A stretch of DNA of 64,000 bases from Anisodus tanguticus (taxonomy: Eukaryota > Streptophyta > Magnoliopsida > Solanales > Solanaceae): contig CM067557.1 in NCBI GenBank assembly GCA_034509755.1, forward strand, positions 37,382,001-37,446,000, given 5' to 3'. Below the pieces are notes generated by a model that saw only the letters and a list, made by a program, of their open reading frames with translations, was not told where the DNA came from and searched no databases. This document shows positions 11,461-24,900 of the stretch, in pieces. The stretch's first letter is position 1, and each line of letters starts with the position of its first letter. A program made the translations under genes and the position numbers.

Positions 11461-12982
11461 CATGAAAGAAAAGATATTTGTTAATTTAAAAAGTCAGAAA
11501 AGTCACATCGTGGGGAGAATGCGACTAATTGAAATACACTATATGTCTATATCTTAATCCATTTCTGGAATAGACTATATGTTCCATCAACAAAATGCTT
11601 GATATCAGTCAATGATCGATAGAAAATGACTTTTTATTTCTCCTATTTAACTCGTTGGTAAGTTACTTAGATGTAGAAATTAATTGACTTTAAATTTGAT
11701 TACTAATTATGCATTTATCTTGCTTTTTGTGAATACCTAATGTTATAAGGCCTTATATAATACTTGCAAACAACACATTCAATGAGTCAAACAAGCAGAT
11801 TCAATGAGAAATTTAAAATTTACAGCAACAAAGAAAATCAGCTAAAAGATATGAAATATGATTAATATAAAAAAAGATCACCGATTTTGAATCTTCTTTA
11901 ATAAAATTTCATTTCTCAATTTTACTTATAATGAAGAACGAAAAATAACAATAATAATAAAATCTAGATAAATGAAGGTGGTGGTATAGGGGATCTACGC
12001 GGTAAAGGCTGTACTAGAGAACGAAATGAAGCTGATAGACGAGTAGGACTCAATTTTAAGTTGAGCAACAAATTTTTATTTCAATCACTCAAGTAACCAA
12101 GTTATCAAAGGTCTATTTTTTTTATTGTCTTTTTGTATCATTATTATTTCATGAATAGAAGACTAAATACTATTCTAAACTTTTCTTTATCCATCTTATT
12201 TAGGAGGTTTGCCTCAAAAATTTATTTCAAAAGTAGATACATATGCAAACTAACAACATTCTTTTTGTAATGCCACTAACAAAACATAACATACATGTTC
12301 ACGTTCATTTACCTAAACATATTCACTTTTTAAACATTTTTCATTAGTATTTATTGAAAAAAGAGGTTTTCCTTTTCATTTGGGGATAGATTACAGTTTT
12401 GAGAGAAAAAAATTGAGAGCCATCGAAGATGCAAAGGGAGTGGACTGCTCAGGTAGACATGCATATTTTACTACATCAGATCGATTAATCAGCATTTGTG
12501 GTAGTCCGTTAAAGGTGAGGACAATTGTGGTCCCCGGGAAGGTATGGGCTCTTTTGATATAAAAAATAAACAGAGGATATATGTGATCTATTTCAAATAG
12601 TTCAAGGTTAATTTTGACCATTTTTCGTTCCATTAATAATAACATTTGAGAGAAAATTTATTCTTGCCGCTATATATCTTAGAAGACATATCCCCACCTT
12701 ATCTTCACCCAACTTTCATAACCTATCTCCACTATTTTCATCTTCTGTAATAATTATCTAAATTATATAACTGTTTTTTAGCATAAAATTATTTACATAC
12801 CGAATATAAAAAAATAAATAAAAAATTCACCTATTATCCCGAAAAATATTTACATTTTAGAAGACACCCTTATTTAAAAAAAAAAGAAAAAGAAAGAAGG
12901 CATGTTGATTGTCACGGCCAAATTTTTTGTTTCATGGTGGTCAAAAGCCCTAAACCCCAGTGCTTGTTTTGAGAACTCAAGA
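11461..12982. other. Upstream region of the CHY1-like gene
   Basis: No gene or recognised transposon. The stretch probably contains the promoter and 5' UTR of the downstream hydrolase gene; a CTATATATC box lies at about 12669. An in-frame upstream ATG at 12902 would add 27 residues to the hydrolase. Confidence 0.35.
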
Positions 12983-15900
12983 ATGAGATTCCATAAACTC
13001 AAAGTTTTGCTATCACTCACTAAACCCTTGCGCTCTAATCACTATTATAGACATTTTTCTGCTGTACCCAGCTATGCCCAAGTTGATTATCTTCAAGAAC
13101 AGGTTCTTTCACTCACGTTCTTCATTATCAAATTGCTAATGCAGAAAATAAGACGAAACCCTAATTACTGTGTTGTTGTTGTTATTGTTACAGGTTCTTG
13201 TTGAAGGAAGGGCTAAATCAAGAGCAGCTATTCTCAATAGACCATCTGCTCTTAATGCTCTTACTCCTTCTATGGTACAACATTCCCCCCCCTTTTTTGC
13301 TGATTTATGTTGACTCAGTAGTTGACTATATTTTGAATGGTAGGCTGGTCGTTTAAGTAGATTGTATGAGTCTTGGGAGGAAAACTCGGATATTGGATTT
13401 GTCATGATGAAGGTAATAATAATACATTCTACTAGAACCTTCTGTTTTGTTAATTTCTATTTTTAAGTATCGGAATTTATGGTTATGCAATTTGCAATTA
13501 CTAGCTTATTTTTAAAGTTTTTGATTGAAATGTATTTGCAGGGCAATGGCAGAGCATTCTGCTCTGGAGCAGACGTCGTCACACTTTATGAGTTAATTAA
13601 TGAAGGTGTGTCTGCTTTTAGCTATGCATCTCTTTAATTGAGTTGTATCATTTTCTAGGTGGAACTCCTAAGTGCGATGATCAAGTATTCCCTGCTTTAT
13701 TTTCTACGATGATCAAGTAATCCCGGCTTAATTTTTTGTTATGATAAAGTATTCTGGCTTAAAATTGTGCCATGATCATGTATTCCATGCTTAAATTTCT
13801 GATTAAAACAAAGATTTTGTAATTGAATTTCAAGGAAATCAAGGTTTTCCCACCTTTTTTGGGTTGCCATCATTATACTCTATGGGTTTGTGAACATTAG
13901 GGTTGCTGCTTCGGAAGTTCTTCACGTGATTATCCACTGTGAAAATTTATAGTTTCCTCCTCAATGTCATAATAGAGCTACACCCTTTATGTTTCCCACT
14001 TGCTTGGCTGTAAATAGCACTCAAAGTTAATGAGTATTAATGTGTTAGAGGCACCCAAGGGTGTGACTTACCGTCGATGAAGTTGGAATGGACCATGGAA
14101 GACCAGGGTTCAAATTCCAACACAGGCAAAGCCACACCTGTGGGTGCGTCTATTGGAATCTGAACCCAAAGGTGTGCCTATGTGTCGGACAAAGTTATTC
14201 GGTATTTGTGGAGGGAGGTAACAAGTATTTGGTAGATTAATCGAAGTGCGAGTAAGCTGGTCCGGACAATATTAATCCCTCTGTCCCGTTTTATGTGTCA
14301 CCATTATTATATTTTTTTTTTTTTTTGATAATCATGGTGTCCAGTCCAGCTCGCGCGCCCTCGACTAATTCCACGGGATACCTGCCACCCCCCATCAGAT
14401 ACCAAGTAATTCTATCTATCTATCAAGGTAGAATAGATAGGAAGAAATCACGTAGTGTTTTCGTCTAGGTTGGATTGAACCTGAGACCTCATGGTTCTCA
14501 AACCCACTTCATTGACCACTAGGCCACACCCTTGGGTGTGACACTATTACTATATGTTAAAGAGGTTTTTCTTTGACCAAACTCTTCTTAATTTTTTTAA
14601 GTACTTAGAATTATTAAATATTAGACTTATAGTACTTTATGTATGTTTCAAATATGTACATTTTATTTAAAAAATAGTTGAAGAATTTATGTCTGAGTGC
14701 ACACCCAAAAATTAGTTAGCTTGACCCTTGAACTCCGAACCCTGCTACATAAGATGGAACAATGGGAGTATTGAGTTAGACAAATGCTTATTTGTGTAGT
14801 CATTATAGGTGCATCATTTGCAAATTGTAAAAAATGAGATCCCTACAAGAAACAAATTGAATACCTAAGTGGAACAATTCTTTCTCACAACCTACTGAGT
14901 GAGAATGGATCATCGTTAATCCCACTGTTCAAATCGTCTATATAGTTTATTCGATTTTCCTGCGTCAGAAGAGGAAACTAGCAGAGATCATGGTAAGCTG
15001 CCATGTTTGTGAACCTCCTCTTGTCTACATCAAGTGAGTCTAACTCAGAAATATAATCAACATATTTTATCGACTTAGCTTCTTCTTGTTGCTGGTATTT
15101 TACTTTATATTGCAACTGAAGTCCTAAAGGGACCTTGTAAATTCTTATAGTTAGAGGAGAATACATGAGCATTTCCTACACTTGCTCACAGAATTCTTTG
15201 CTCTTAAGGATAATAGTTAGTTTTTAAATTTATAGCCTACGAAACTGTTGGCAAACATTTTTATAGATGAACTTATCTGCAGGGAAGGTTGAGGAATGCA
15301 AGAAGTTCTTCCAAACATTGTATAAATTTGTTTACCTGTTAGGAACGTATCTCAAGCCAAATGTGAGTATCACTCTTTCTTTTCCTTTTTCTGCATATTG
15401 CATTGTCAGTGAGGATATAGAGTTTTCTCGTCAAAATGTTGTATCTCCCTTCTCTTATTGGGAGATCTCGACAGATGTTCCTTCGCCTCACCGCTTGTAT
15501 CAATGCTTTGGATTTGCATTTCTGTTTTAACTGTCACTTCATTTATATCTATCTGCACAATTGAATAGTCTAACTTGACATATAATCCATAAAATGGAAC
15601 TCAGCATATAGGTATTAGGTAGAAATATGTCAAAATTCTGCTCAGTGAAACTTATATATATTGTTAACATAAGTACTTGGAAGACATCAGAACTGTATGG
15701 GAGGTTTCACTTCTTCAAAAAGCCCACTTAATGTTGACGTTTATACCGTCACAGGGTTAAAACATAACAAAAATCCACATATAAACTTGCTACTGCGTAC
15801 TGGAAAGCTACCCCGTCACGGTAAATTTATTTTCCCCTACCACCGCACCCAGTGACTTAAAATATACGTCGTGCTGCTGACCTCTTTTCTCAGCTCTGCA

Positions 15901-18900
15901 CACCTTGAGTAATATGGTCATAACTTTGTCTAGCAAAGTCTAAGTGATGAACTGTTTGAAATGTTGATACGGAAACTCGACTTCCTGGACTAGAATTTTG
16001 CTTCAGAAACCATGACGAAGTTCCTTCTATATTAAGACTTGTGCAGCTTAGAAGTTCTCAATGCATCCTTTTAAATCTGTTGATTTTCACATAACTTACT
16101 CTTTTATTCAGTACACTTCTCCAACCATCCTCTCTTTAAAACAACATTATGACACGTACTACCAGAGGCGGATCCAGGATTTAAACTTTATGGATTCAAT
16201 ATTTCAGGATTCCTAGTTGAACTCATTGTATTTTAAAAGTTATGGGTTCATGTCTACTATTTATTGCAGTTTTAATAAAATTTTTACACATAAATTTTTA
16301 CTCCACGTCGAAAGTTAGGGGTTCAATTGAACCCCTACCTTGAATGCTACAACGCCCCTGAGTACTACTCAGAAAATGAAAATGCAATGTCTGGCCTCTT
16401 CTATTTTTGGTGTAAACAAGAATACATGAAGATGTAGAATCTTTTGTTGATGTCTTAGGAACTTTTAAATAAAGTAAGGACATGGAATCTTCCTATACCA
16501 CCCTTGTAAGTATGTAATTATGGATGGCTGCACTAATTTGGTGCAGCTGGATTATATATAACAATGTTACCTTCTCAAGAAAAACAACATTATGACACTA
16601 CCACATGACCAGATATAGTAACTCATCCATTCAGAAAGGAGAGATGGAAGATTGTCCCAGCCTGTGTTTGGTGGACGGTTTGGAAAGAAAGGAATCAAAG
16701 ATGCTTTGAAGACAAACATAGTACTATTAAAAGCTTATAAGATGCTTTAAGTAATAGCTAAGACATGCGAGATTGCAGTGTGACATAGTAGGCCACTGTA
16801 TCATCTTAAAATTTGACTTCTGAATTAACTTTCTAACAAACTTTAGTAGACATGTATAAGTCAACAAGTATAATCAATCATTATGTGCAGGTGGCTATTT
16901 TGGACGGCGTCACAATGGGAAGTGGGGCAGGTATTTCGCTTCCAGGAATGTTTCGCGTTGTAACTGATAGAACTGTATGTACCTGCTTCCATGGTGCCGA
17001 GTATAACTGATTTCCTTATCTGATTAATTTGGAAAACGCCTTATGCCCTTATTAATGTCCATATTTTTGGTGGCTCAACAGAAGAAAGTTCCTTTGCATG
17101 ATTATTCTTTTCAGAGTTGTATTGATTTGTTCAGAAACAAAGGATATAGAGTGCCTTAATGGACAAACCATCAGCTATTACCTGTTACACTTGGAGAAGT
17201 GCAGTTGAATGGGCCCCATACTTTTCAACTATAAGTTATAGAGGGAAAATTATAATCGTCAACTGAATAGGCTATGTTTGATGCTTGGGTGGTGCAGTGT
17301 TTTGAAAGGCGCTCGCCTTACGCCTTTTGGCGCGAGGCGTGGCAAGGCGAGTCTTTGTTGCCAGAAACTGCCTAGGCGTGGCGTTTTTGGAAAGGCGAGC
17401 TTAAGGCAACCAAGGGGCGATGCGAGCTGTGGCGACGCCTTTTGATTTTAAAAAAAACTTGTGTAAACTTAATAGAAAAAAGAGAGCAAAATATTACTCA
17501 TTTTCATTCACTTGTCTCATCCGCTGCTGCTAGTGTTTTCAGCCTGCTATTCCATCGTCCTCAGCCACTGCTAGGGTTTTCAGGCAAGTTTTCCGGCGCC
17601 GCTGCTAGGGTTTTCTTTTCTTTCTTTCTTTTCTTTCTTCTTTCTTTTCCGGCGCCGCTGGCAGCCATGACTTTTCTGGCGCTGCAATCAGCCAGATTAG
17701 CCTTTTTCAGGTAGATCTGACTTTTCCGGCAGCAATTCTGGTGACCCAATCTGGCAGATTTTTTTTCATTTTTAGTTTTGTTATTTATTTAAGTTATATG
17801 AATTTTTGCCTTTTATATAAACAGATTTCAATAATGTCATCATCCCATTTAGTTTTTCAATTGAAATATTTGCTAGTATTTTGTTGAGTATTTGAGTTTT
17901 TGGGTATTTATATATGCATATTTAATATTTTAATTTTTGTGTTAATTCTCACCTCGCTTCTAAAAGGCGCACGCCACGCCACGCCTCGCCATGAGGCGTG
18001 AGGCAAGCCCTTATCGCCACGTCTCGCCTCTCGCCATCCTAAACATTGGGGTGGTGATTTTCAACTCTTTAATTTGTTATAATGCTCCAATGATAATTAG
18101 GGTCAAATGCACTATTTTTTCACTAAGGATTTTACTCCATTAATATTTGAATTCCTTAAGATGTCAATATTTTTGTTGGCCAAGAAAGCTTTTCTGTATG
18201 CCTTTTTTTTGTAGAACCTTGGAGTAACTGGTAAAGTTGCTGCCATGTGACCAGGAGGTAAACAGCCTCTTGCAGAAATGCAAGGTAAGGCGGCGTACAA
18301 TAGACCCTTGTGGTCCGGCCCTTTCCCGGACCCTGCGCATAGCGGGAGTTTAGTGTACCGGGCTGCCCTTTTTAGTATCCTTTTCTTGAGTAGTGAGCAC
18401 ATAGAGTGCCTTTTGGATAAACATTCATCTTGTCAACTGTTGCATTGGGAGAAGTCCAGTTGAATGGTCCCATCCCTTTTCAACTATCACATGAGGGAAA
18501 TTATGATTTTCATGCACGAAATAAGTTATGTTTGATGCTTGGGTGGTGGTGCCCAACTCTTTCACTTATTGTGATAGTCGAGTTGTTATTTCCTGTGTTG
18601 TTCGGACTCTTCAAAAATACTTCCGGGTGTGTGGCGGATCCTCCATAAGCTATGCATTTTTTAAGGACCCGACACTAGTGCGACAACATTTTTGGAGGGT
18701 TCGAGCAACACATATTATTTGGGTTAGATGCACGGAAGAGCTCACTCAGCTTATTATCTTTTGGAATAAGTTGATTTGGAGTGTAGACACCTAATTTTTG
18801 ACCCTGCCATTCCTTTCTGCATCTTTTTTATTCCATATATTCTCTCTGGGATGAGTTTGTTTTAGTTTTCAAATTTTAATTTTTTGTTTACATGTATTCT

Positions 18901-21900
18901 TTTTGTTCTGGAAAAAGCATTTTTTCCTTGGAAACTTTACAAAACTTGCATGTTTTATTATCTAAGTTTTAGAAGTATTTGACTTTAGTCTAATATATAG
19001 TGATATTATATTAAAAAGTTCTCGTTATCTTTTTATATGTGTATATAGATGTAAATATGTTTTCATACATGATTTCCTTGATTGATATGTATATAATATA
19101 TATATGTACTGTAGTTGATTTGCATCACTTAGTTAAATAATTGTAATTCATAATGCTAATGGTCTGCTGAAACTTACCTTTGTGTATTCATCTTTTTTGG
19201 GGGATTTTTCATTTCAGATTTCCTTATTTTAAATAGAAGGAAATAAAAACTTACTAGATCCAAATCAGCTACATCTATAAAGTGTATCCATATCAATCAA
19301 GGAAATCATGTACTAAATATATTTACATCTATATACACTTTTCTTTTGAGGTAATACATCTATATACACTTCTTAAAAGATAAAGACAATAACCTGTCAA
19401 TATAATTTCACCTATATATTAGACTAAATCAAATATTCCTAAAAATTAGACAACGAAAAAAATACTGTAAAGTTTCTAAAAGTAGTAAATATATTCTTTT
19501 TTCAAAACAAAGTAATATTTTATACGAAATTTAAATTGACCTGTTTAAATTTGAAAACTAAAGCAATCGAAAATATTAAAAAATGATGGAGGAAGGAAGG
19601 GAAGGGTAAAATGTTAGGTGTCTACACTGAGCTTCAAATAAACTCTTTGTGTCTAGACATGGAAAGGATAGGTGAGAAGCACATGTTAAGTGGTGTATAC
19701 TTATGGCCTCATCTTTACAGACTTCTGTATTCATTTGTTCACTTCTATTCTTTTTTATTTATGAGGTTCATAATTCCTGTGCCAACTTGTATCCTCTTTA
19801 ATGGATGGGCTACACTTTTGTGTTGTGCGAGTCATGCAATTCTCAATTGGGTCAATTGGTTTTTGTTGCCGTTTACAAATTTGTTTTTAGTTTTATGTCT
19901 ATTTTACCAGAGATCTTCATTTTTACACATAAGAGATCTGCAGAGGTCATTTTCTTCAATTCAAATTTGTAAATGGCCATAAGAGATCATTTCCTCATAA
20001 AATCTAGACATGATATTATGGTACATGTGAAAATTGCAATACTCACCATAAGACATCGTTCAAAACTTTGAACCATGACATGACTCAAGAAAAGCATGTT
20101 GTATGATATGTTGGCTTTAAATATTTTTGACGTGATATTCTTTCCCTTGATACTGATCATGCCTTAAACTTACAAATGGAAATGGTAAAATCATTGCAGG
20201 TTTATTCTAATCCTGAGGCTCAAATTGGTTTCCATCCTGATGCAGGGGCTTCTTATTATCTTTCTCGCCTTCCTGGCTACTTAGGCAAGTTTAATAAAGT
20301 ATTAATGATAAGTAGATTCCTATGTGGGGCTACACTGGTTAGTATGTGGACTAGAAAACTTTACCAAAGTAACGTCTCTGTTAGGCAAAATGATTTGGTG
20401 TGCCACGTTGTTCTATTATCATCTTATTGTTTTCTACTTTGATATGTCTATTCATGCAACATATTTGTGCGGAATGAAACTGGTGATGCGTCTCTTTGGT
20501 GTATTCTTTTAAAATTTTCAAGTCTGACGCATTGAAATTCCTATTTTTCTTGTCACTGTAAATTTTTATATAATTAACCAAATGTGTATATTGAAACTAG
20601 TAGTAGTGGATGATGTAGCATATAGTCCGATCCCAGCATCTTCGACGCAAAGTATAGCTATATATGTAAAAAGTTAGTACTATTTTTTTTTTTTTAACTT
20701 TGAACGTATAATCTCAAAAGCATAATGGGTTCAATTGTAAGAACCTAAAGGTTGAATCGGTCAAATTTATATCCTGGATCTACCTCTTCGTAATAGTGCA
20801 CCCATCTTCTCATATTCCTGGATCAGCCTCTGCCACCAAAGGGCAGTGATTGTTTTGATGAACTCTTTATTTCTTTTGTTGGATTAGTACTGCTGAAGAC
20901 ATGCTGGTTGTGAAGTTATTTTATATCAATGTATTCTCCTACTTTGATTGTTACCGCAAGTTTGATGCTAGGAGTTTAAATACTGGCATCTCCTTTGCAG
21001 GGGAGTATTTGGCTTTAACAGGGGAAAAGCTTAATGGTGTAGAAATGATTGCTTGTGGTCTTGCTACCCACTATTCACTCAAAGAAGTTAGTGATAAATA
21101 ATCTGTAGCTAATATTCTCAATTATTATTCTACTTTTTTAGTAGTTCTGATGTTTGCTGTTCCAACAGAGGCTTCCTTGGATGGAAGAACGCCTTGGTAA
21201 ATTGATCACAGATGATCGTCTTGTCATTGAAAATTCTCTAGCTCAGTATGGTGACCTTGTTTACCCAAATAGGAGGAGTGTTCTACACAAGTAATGTTCT
21301 ATCTAAATTCTCCTTGCTTCCCTTCTTCCATCATTTTATTTTCTGTAAGAGCTCATTGTGAGTTCTGTGGGCTCTGGACAATTATTTGTATTTGGAGGGG
21401 ACGAGAGTTAATTACTCTAGGATTCAATTTAGTGATTCTTTTAGGAAGCTTTTAAGATAGTGTCATGTTTTAGATCCCACCCCCCACCCACCCACCCACC
21501 CACCCACACCTCCTCTTTACCCTTTTGGTTTTAATAATGCAAACTTAGAAATGGTAGTCTCCCAGCCAACTTCCAACAAGAGGAGTGGTTAAGGGACTAA
21601 AGGAGAGATTTCAAAGAACATAAGACGGTATAATAACAGGAAAAGTAAGAAGTTAACCCCCCCTTCTCCCTCCCTCTCCCCACCTCCCCCAACTCCACCC
21701 CTCAAAAGAAAAGGAATGGAAGCTGCAGGAAAATGATACAAAGTATAAGTAATACATTTAGCTTTACAAAAGCTAAGGGGTTTCTTTCTCCTCGAAACTT
21801 CATTGGTCCTTCTCGAGCAACATTGTCCATAAAATACATAGAGGAGAGGTATTCTAGATCGTTTTCTTTATCAGAAGTCAGAATTTTCATTACTAAACAC

Positions 21901-24900
21901 CAAGGTGGTGTCAAGAATATGTAAAATTGTTTGTATGGCTTAACACGGATTGTCCACTGTCATCTATCAAGTTGCCCTTTTTTTTGTTGATAAAGGCAAG
22001 TTGCCTACTATCAATATTGAGATATTCTCTTTAAAAAAGATACAAGTGAAATGTGAAGAATCTTTCGATGCTTTTGACATATTTCTCACTATATCGAAAC
22101 AATCTTTTATTCCTTCCGTAAATATTAATTACCAAAAGAGATATATCGGTGACATTTCCTAGGCTTTGTTTAATTGTTGAGGTTGCCCCTTTTTATATTG
22201 TCGATCCTCTGCAATCTCCAAGGCGTAGTTGCCTCATTTGTTGTCCTTGGTGATGCTTTGATAGTTAGAATACAAAGGCCATAGATGTATTTCCGACCTG
22301 CGATACACTAAGTTGCTCCGGTGCTAGTGTCCGATACGGATGCAGATCTAGAGGTCGGATCCTTCATGATCTAAATTTTGAGATTCGGGGATAGGGATCT
22401 AGATATGGATACATGTACGGGGATTCGGCTAAAAATAATTCAAATATCTAAAAGTAGAGTTATAAAACCTAAATTATGAGATGTTATGTGAAAGACTTGG
22501 GGAGAAAATATTGATCAAGAGGAGAATCCCCGGAAGGAGATAAAAGGAAAAGGAGTGACATAAATTTCTATATACAAGGTATTCCATTTTTTTCAATTTC
22601 ACCTTAGCTTTTGTTTTGATTAAAGAAGTCAATGGATCTGTCCGGAATTTCTCCGTCGATTTTTGTCAAAGTACCCAAAATTGGTTGACCAGATCGGGTA
22701 CAGATCCCACACCCGTGTCGACACGGGTGTGTCACCGAATATACTCCTCGTCCTCAAATTATTTGCTGTTAGAATTGCATCATGCAGTACACATTGCGAG
22801 ATGCCCACACTGGTTGAGAGAATGAATCGTTGTCTCCTTATATGATCTTGACGAAACTTCACCTCTTGAGTTAGCTATTGAGGTTGAGTTAGGGCCAAAT
22901 GACCATTAAAGTAACATGGTATCAGATCCAGATTCATCATCTACTATTGATTTATCTAATGCTGGATTCCAAGTTGTATTATCCGCGCTCTAGATGTTTA
23001 GACATGGATTAGGAGGAGTTAGAATGTCCCACATTGGTGAGCAATAAGCTATTGTCTCCTTATATGGTTTAAGCAATTCACATCTTATGAATTAGCTTTG
23101 GGTGTTGAATTAGGCCCAAAAACCATATTCTAACACTCACAAAGCAAAAAAGCAACTTTCTTGAGAGCCTTGGTGCTGCAAACTCTTTCTTACACCTCAT
23201 TGTTTATCTCCCCTATCTGACCTATTGGACTACTACATGAAAAGGTTTTTTGAGAAACTTTAGCTTCCAACCCCGTCCATATCATCTTATCTCCTCTCTC
23301 TACTCTTGCTGAGTCACCATATAATTTCAGAAAGAGGCCTTCAACTTATTCCCAGTCTTGGATTGCCATCTGGAAACTTATGTATCAGATAAGCCATGTG
23401 CTTGTTCCTTCCCAAATAATCAGCTACTTTATCATCCGTCTCATTCACTAACTGTATATTAGTGGATAGTGTTCTCTAAGGATTGCCTCTCCAACATTCA
23501 TACATACATCTAACGAATCTCCCTTTTCTTGTCATAATCCCCTTTTCTACAAACTTACTCCAGAAATATGCCCCTTAACCAGAAAATCACCCATTATATC
23601 CCATATGTACTAGATATTATCTCTCCATGAAGTGTTTGGTCCATTTCACAAGAAGTGCTACATTGGAATGGATATCTCTTGATACCCAACCTTCCTTCAA
23701 TCCTGAGACTGTTTTACTTCCATGCCGCGAAATGATGTCCCAGATCTGTCTCTGATTCTTCTATACTCATGTTCTGCCAGCTCTTTACTCTGTAGTGCCA
23801 TTTTGGGGTTTGAGAGGTTACCTACTGTACTCCAGCCAAGTTCAAAAGCATGCACCATTATTGTCACATCTCTTTGCTTTGTCAAGAACAGGTGTCCCGT
23901 GGTTTCAGTTGATTCACACCAGTGTTATCAAAAGCGAAAACCGCAAAAAAGCTCTAAGGTCCGTTGGGGCTTTAAGCGCAAATAAAGCGTGGGCTTTAAT
24001 GAAAAAAGGCGCAAATGGAAAATAAATTCAATTTTTTTTTTAAAGTAGGCCATTCTCAAAATTCTTAGATTAACATATGCAAAAGAAACTTGAATCTAAC
24101 TCAGACACAAGAAGTTTATCATTCCCTTCCAACAAAGAGTGTTACCGACACTATTGAATAGGGAAGAACATATATGTTTAGTCCAAGACTAATAATTAAA
24201 AGCATGAATAACAAATATATGGACAAAGTAATTGGGAAAAAATAACAATAAAGTGAAATATTAATTGTCTAGTGTCGTCTCTTCAAGAAATGCTCATTGG
24301 CAAGGAAAAGTATGTCTTAGAGCCTTGATGACGACACTGAAGCTCACATTAAGCGAGGCGAAACACTCAACATGTTTTGAGCCTGCTTCAGGGCTTAAGC
24401 GCGCCTTTGACAACATTGATTCACACAAAAAAGCATCTACTGCAGATCTCAATGCCTCATTTCTGCAGGTTTTCACGAGTTAAGCAGGGTATATGTGATT
24501 TAGCCATCCGAAAAAAGCTACTTGGGGGTGGGGTGGGGGGTCTTTGGTCTTCCATATCATCTTCCAAGGTCACAGATCAATCCTTTCTGAGCCACGAGTC
24601 AAACAAATTCTCTTTAAGCCTTTTTTGTCTTCAGTGAAGTTGTCTTTTCTTTTGCCCCAAGTTATTCATTTCTCTTCTTATTTATAATAAAATTACTTTG
24701 TTTTCTTTCATCATATTTCACTCTAGCCTACCCTCTGTTTCCTTTTGTTTAACCCTCTTTTGTGATTCAGGTTTGAGAAAATCGATAAATGCTTTAGCCA
24801 GGATACAGTTGAGGAAATTATAGAAGCTCTGGTAAGTGCGCTCTCCCTCCCTCTCTTGCTCGTTCTTATTGTCCTTTCTTTCTCTACGTACAAAGGCAGA

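Noticed and set aside
14978..15172. Minus-strand open frame of 64 codons inside intron 4
   Set aside because: No recognised domain and no supporting splice structure; left as unassigned intron DNA.
18528..18794. Open frames across intron 6
   Set aside because: They run through a duplicated intron segment and a foldback MITE, and have no homology as protein.
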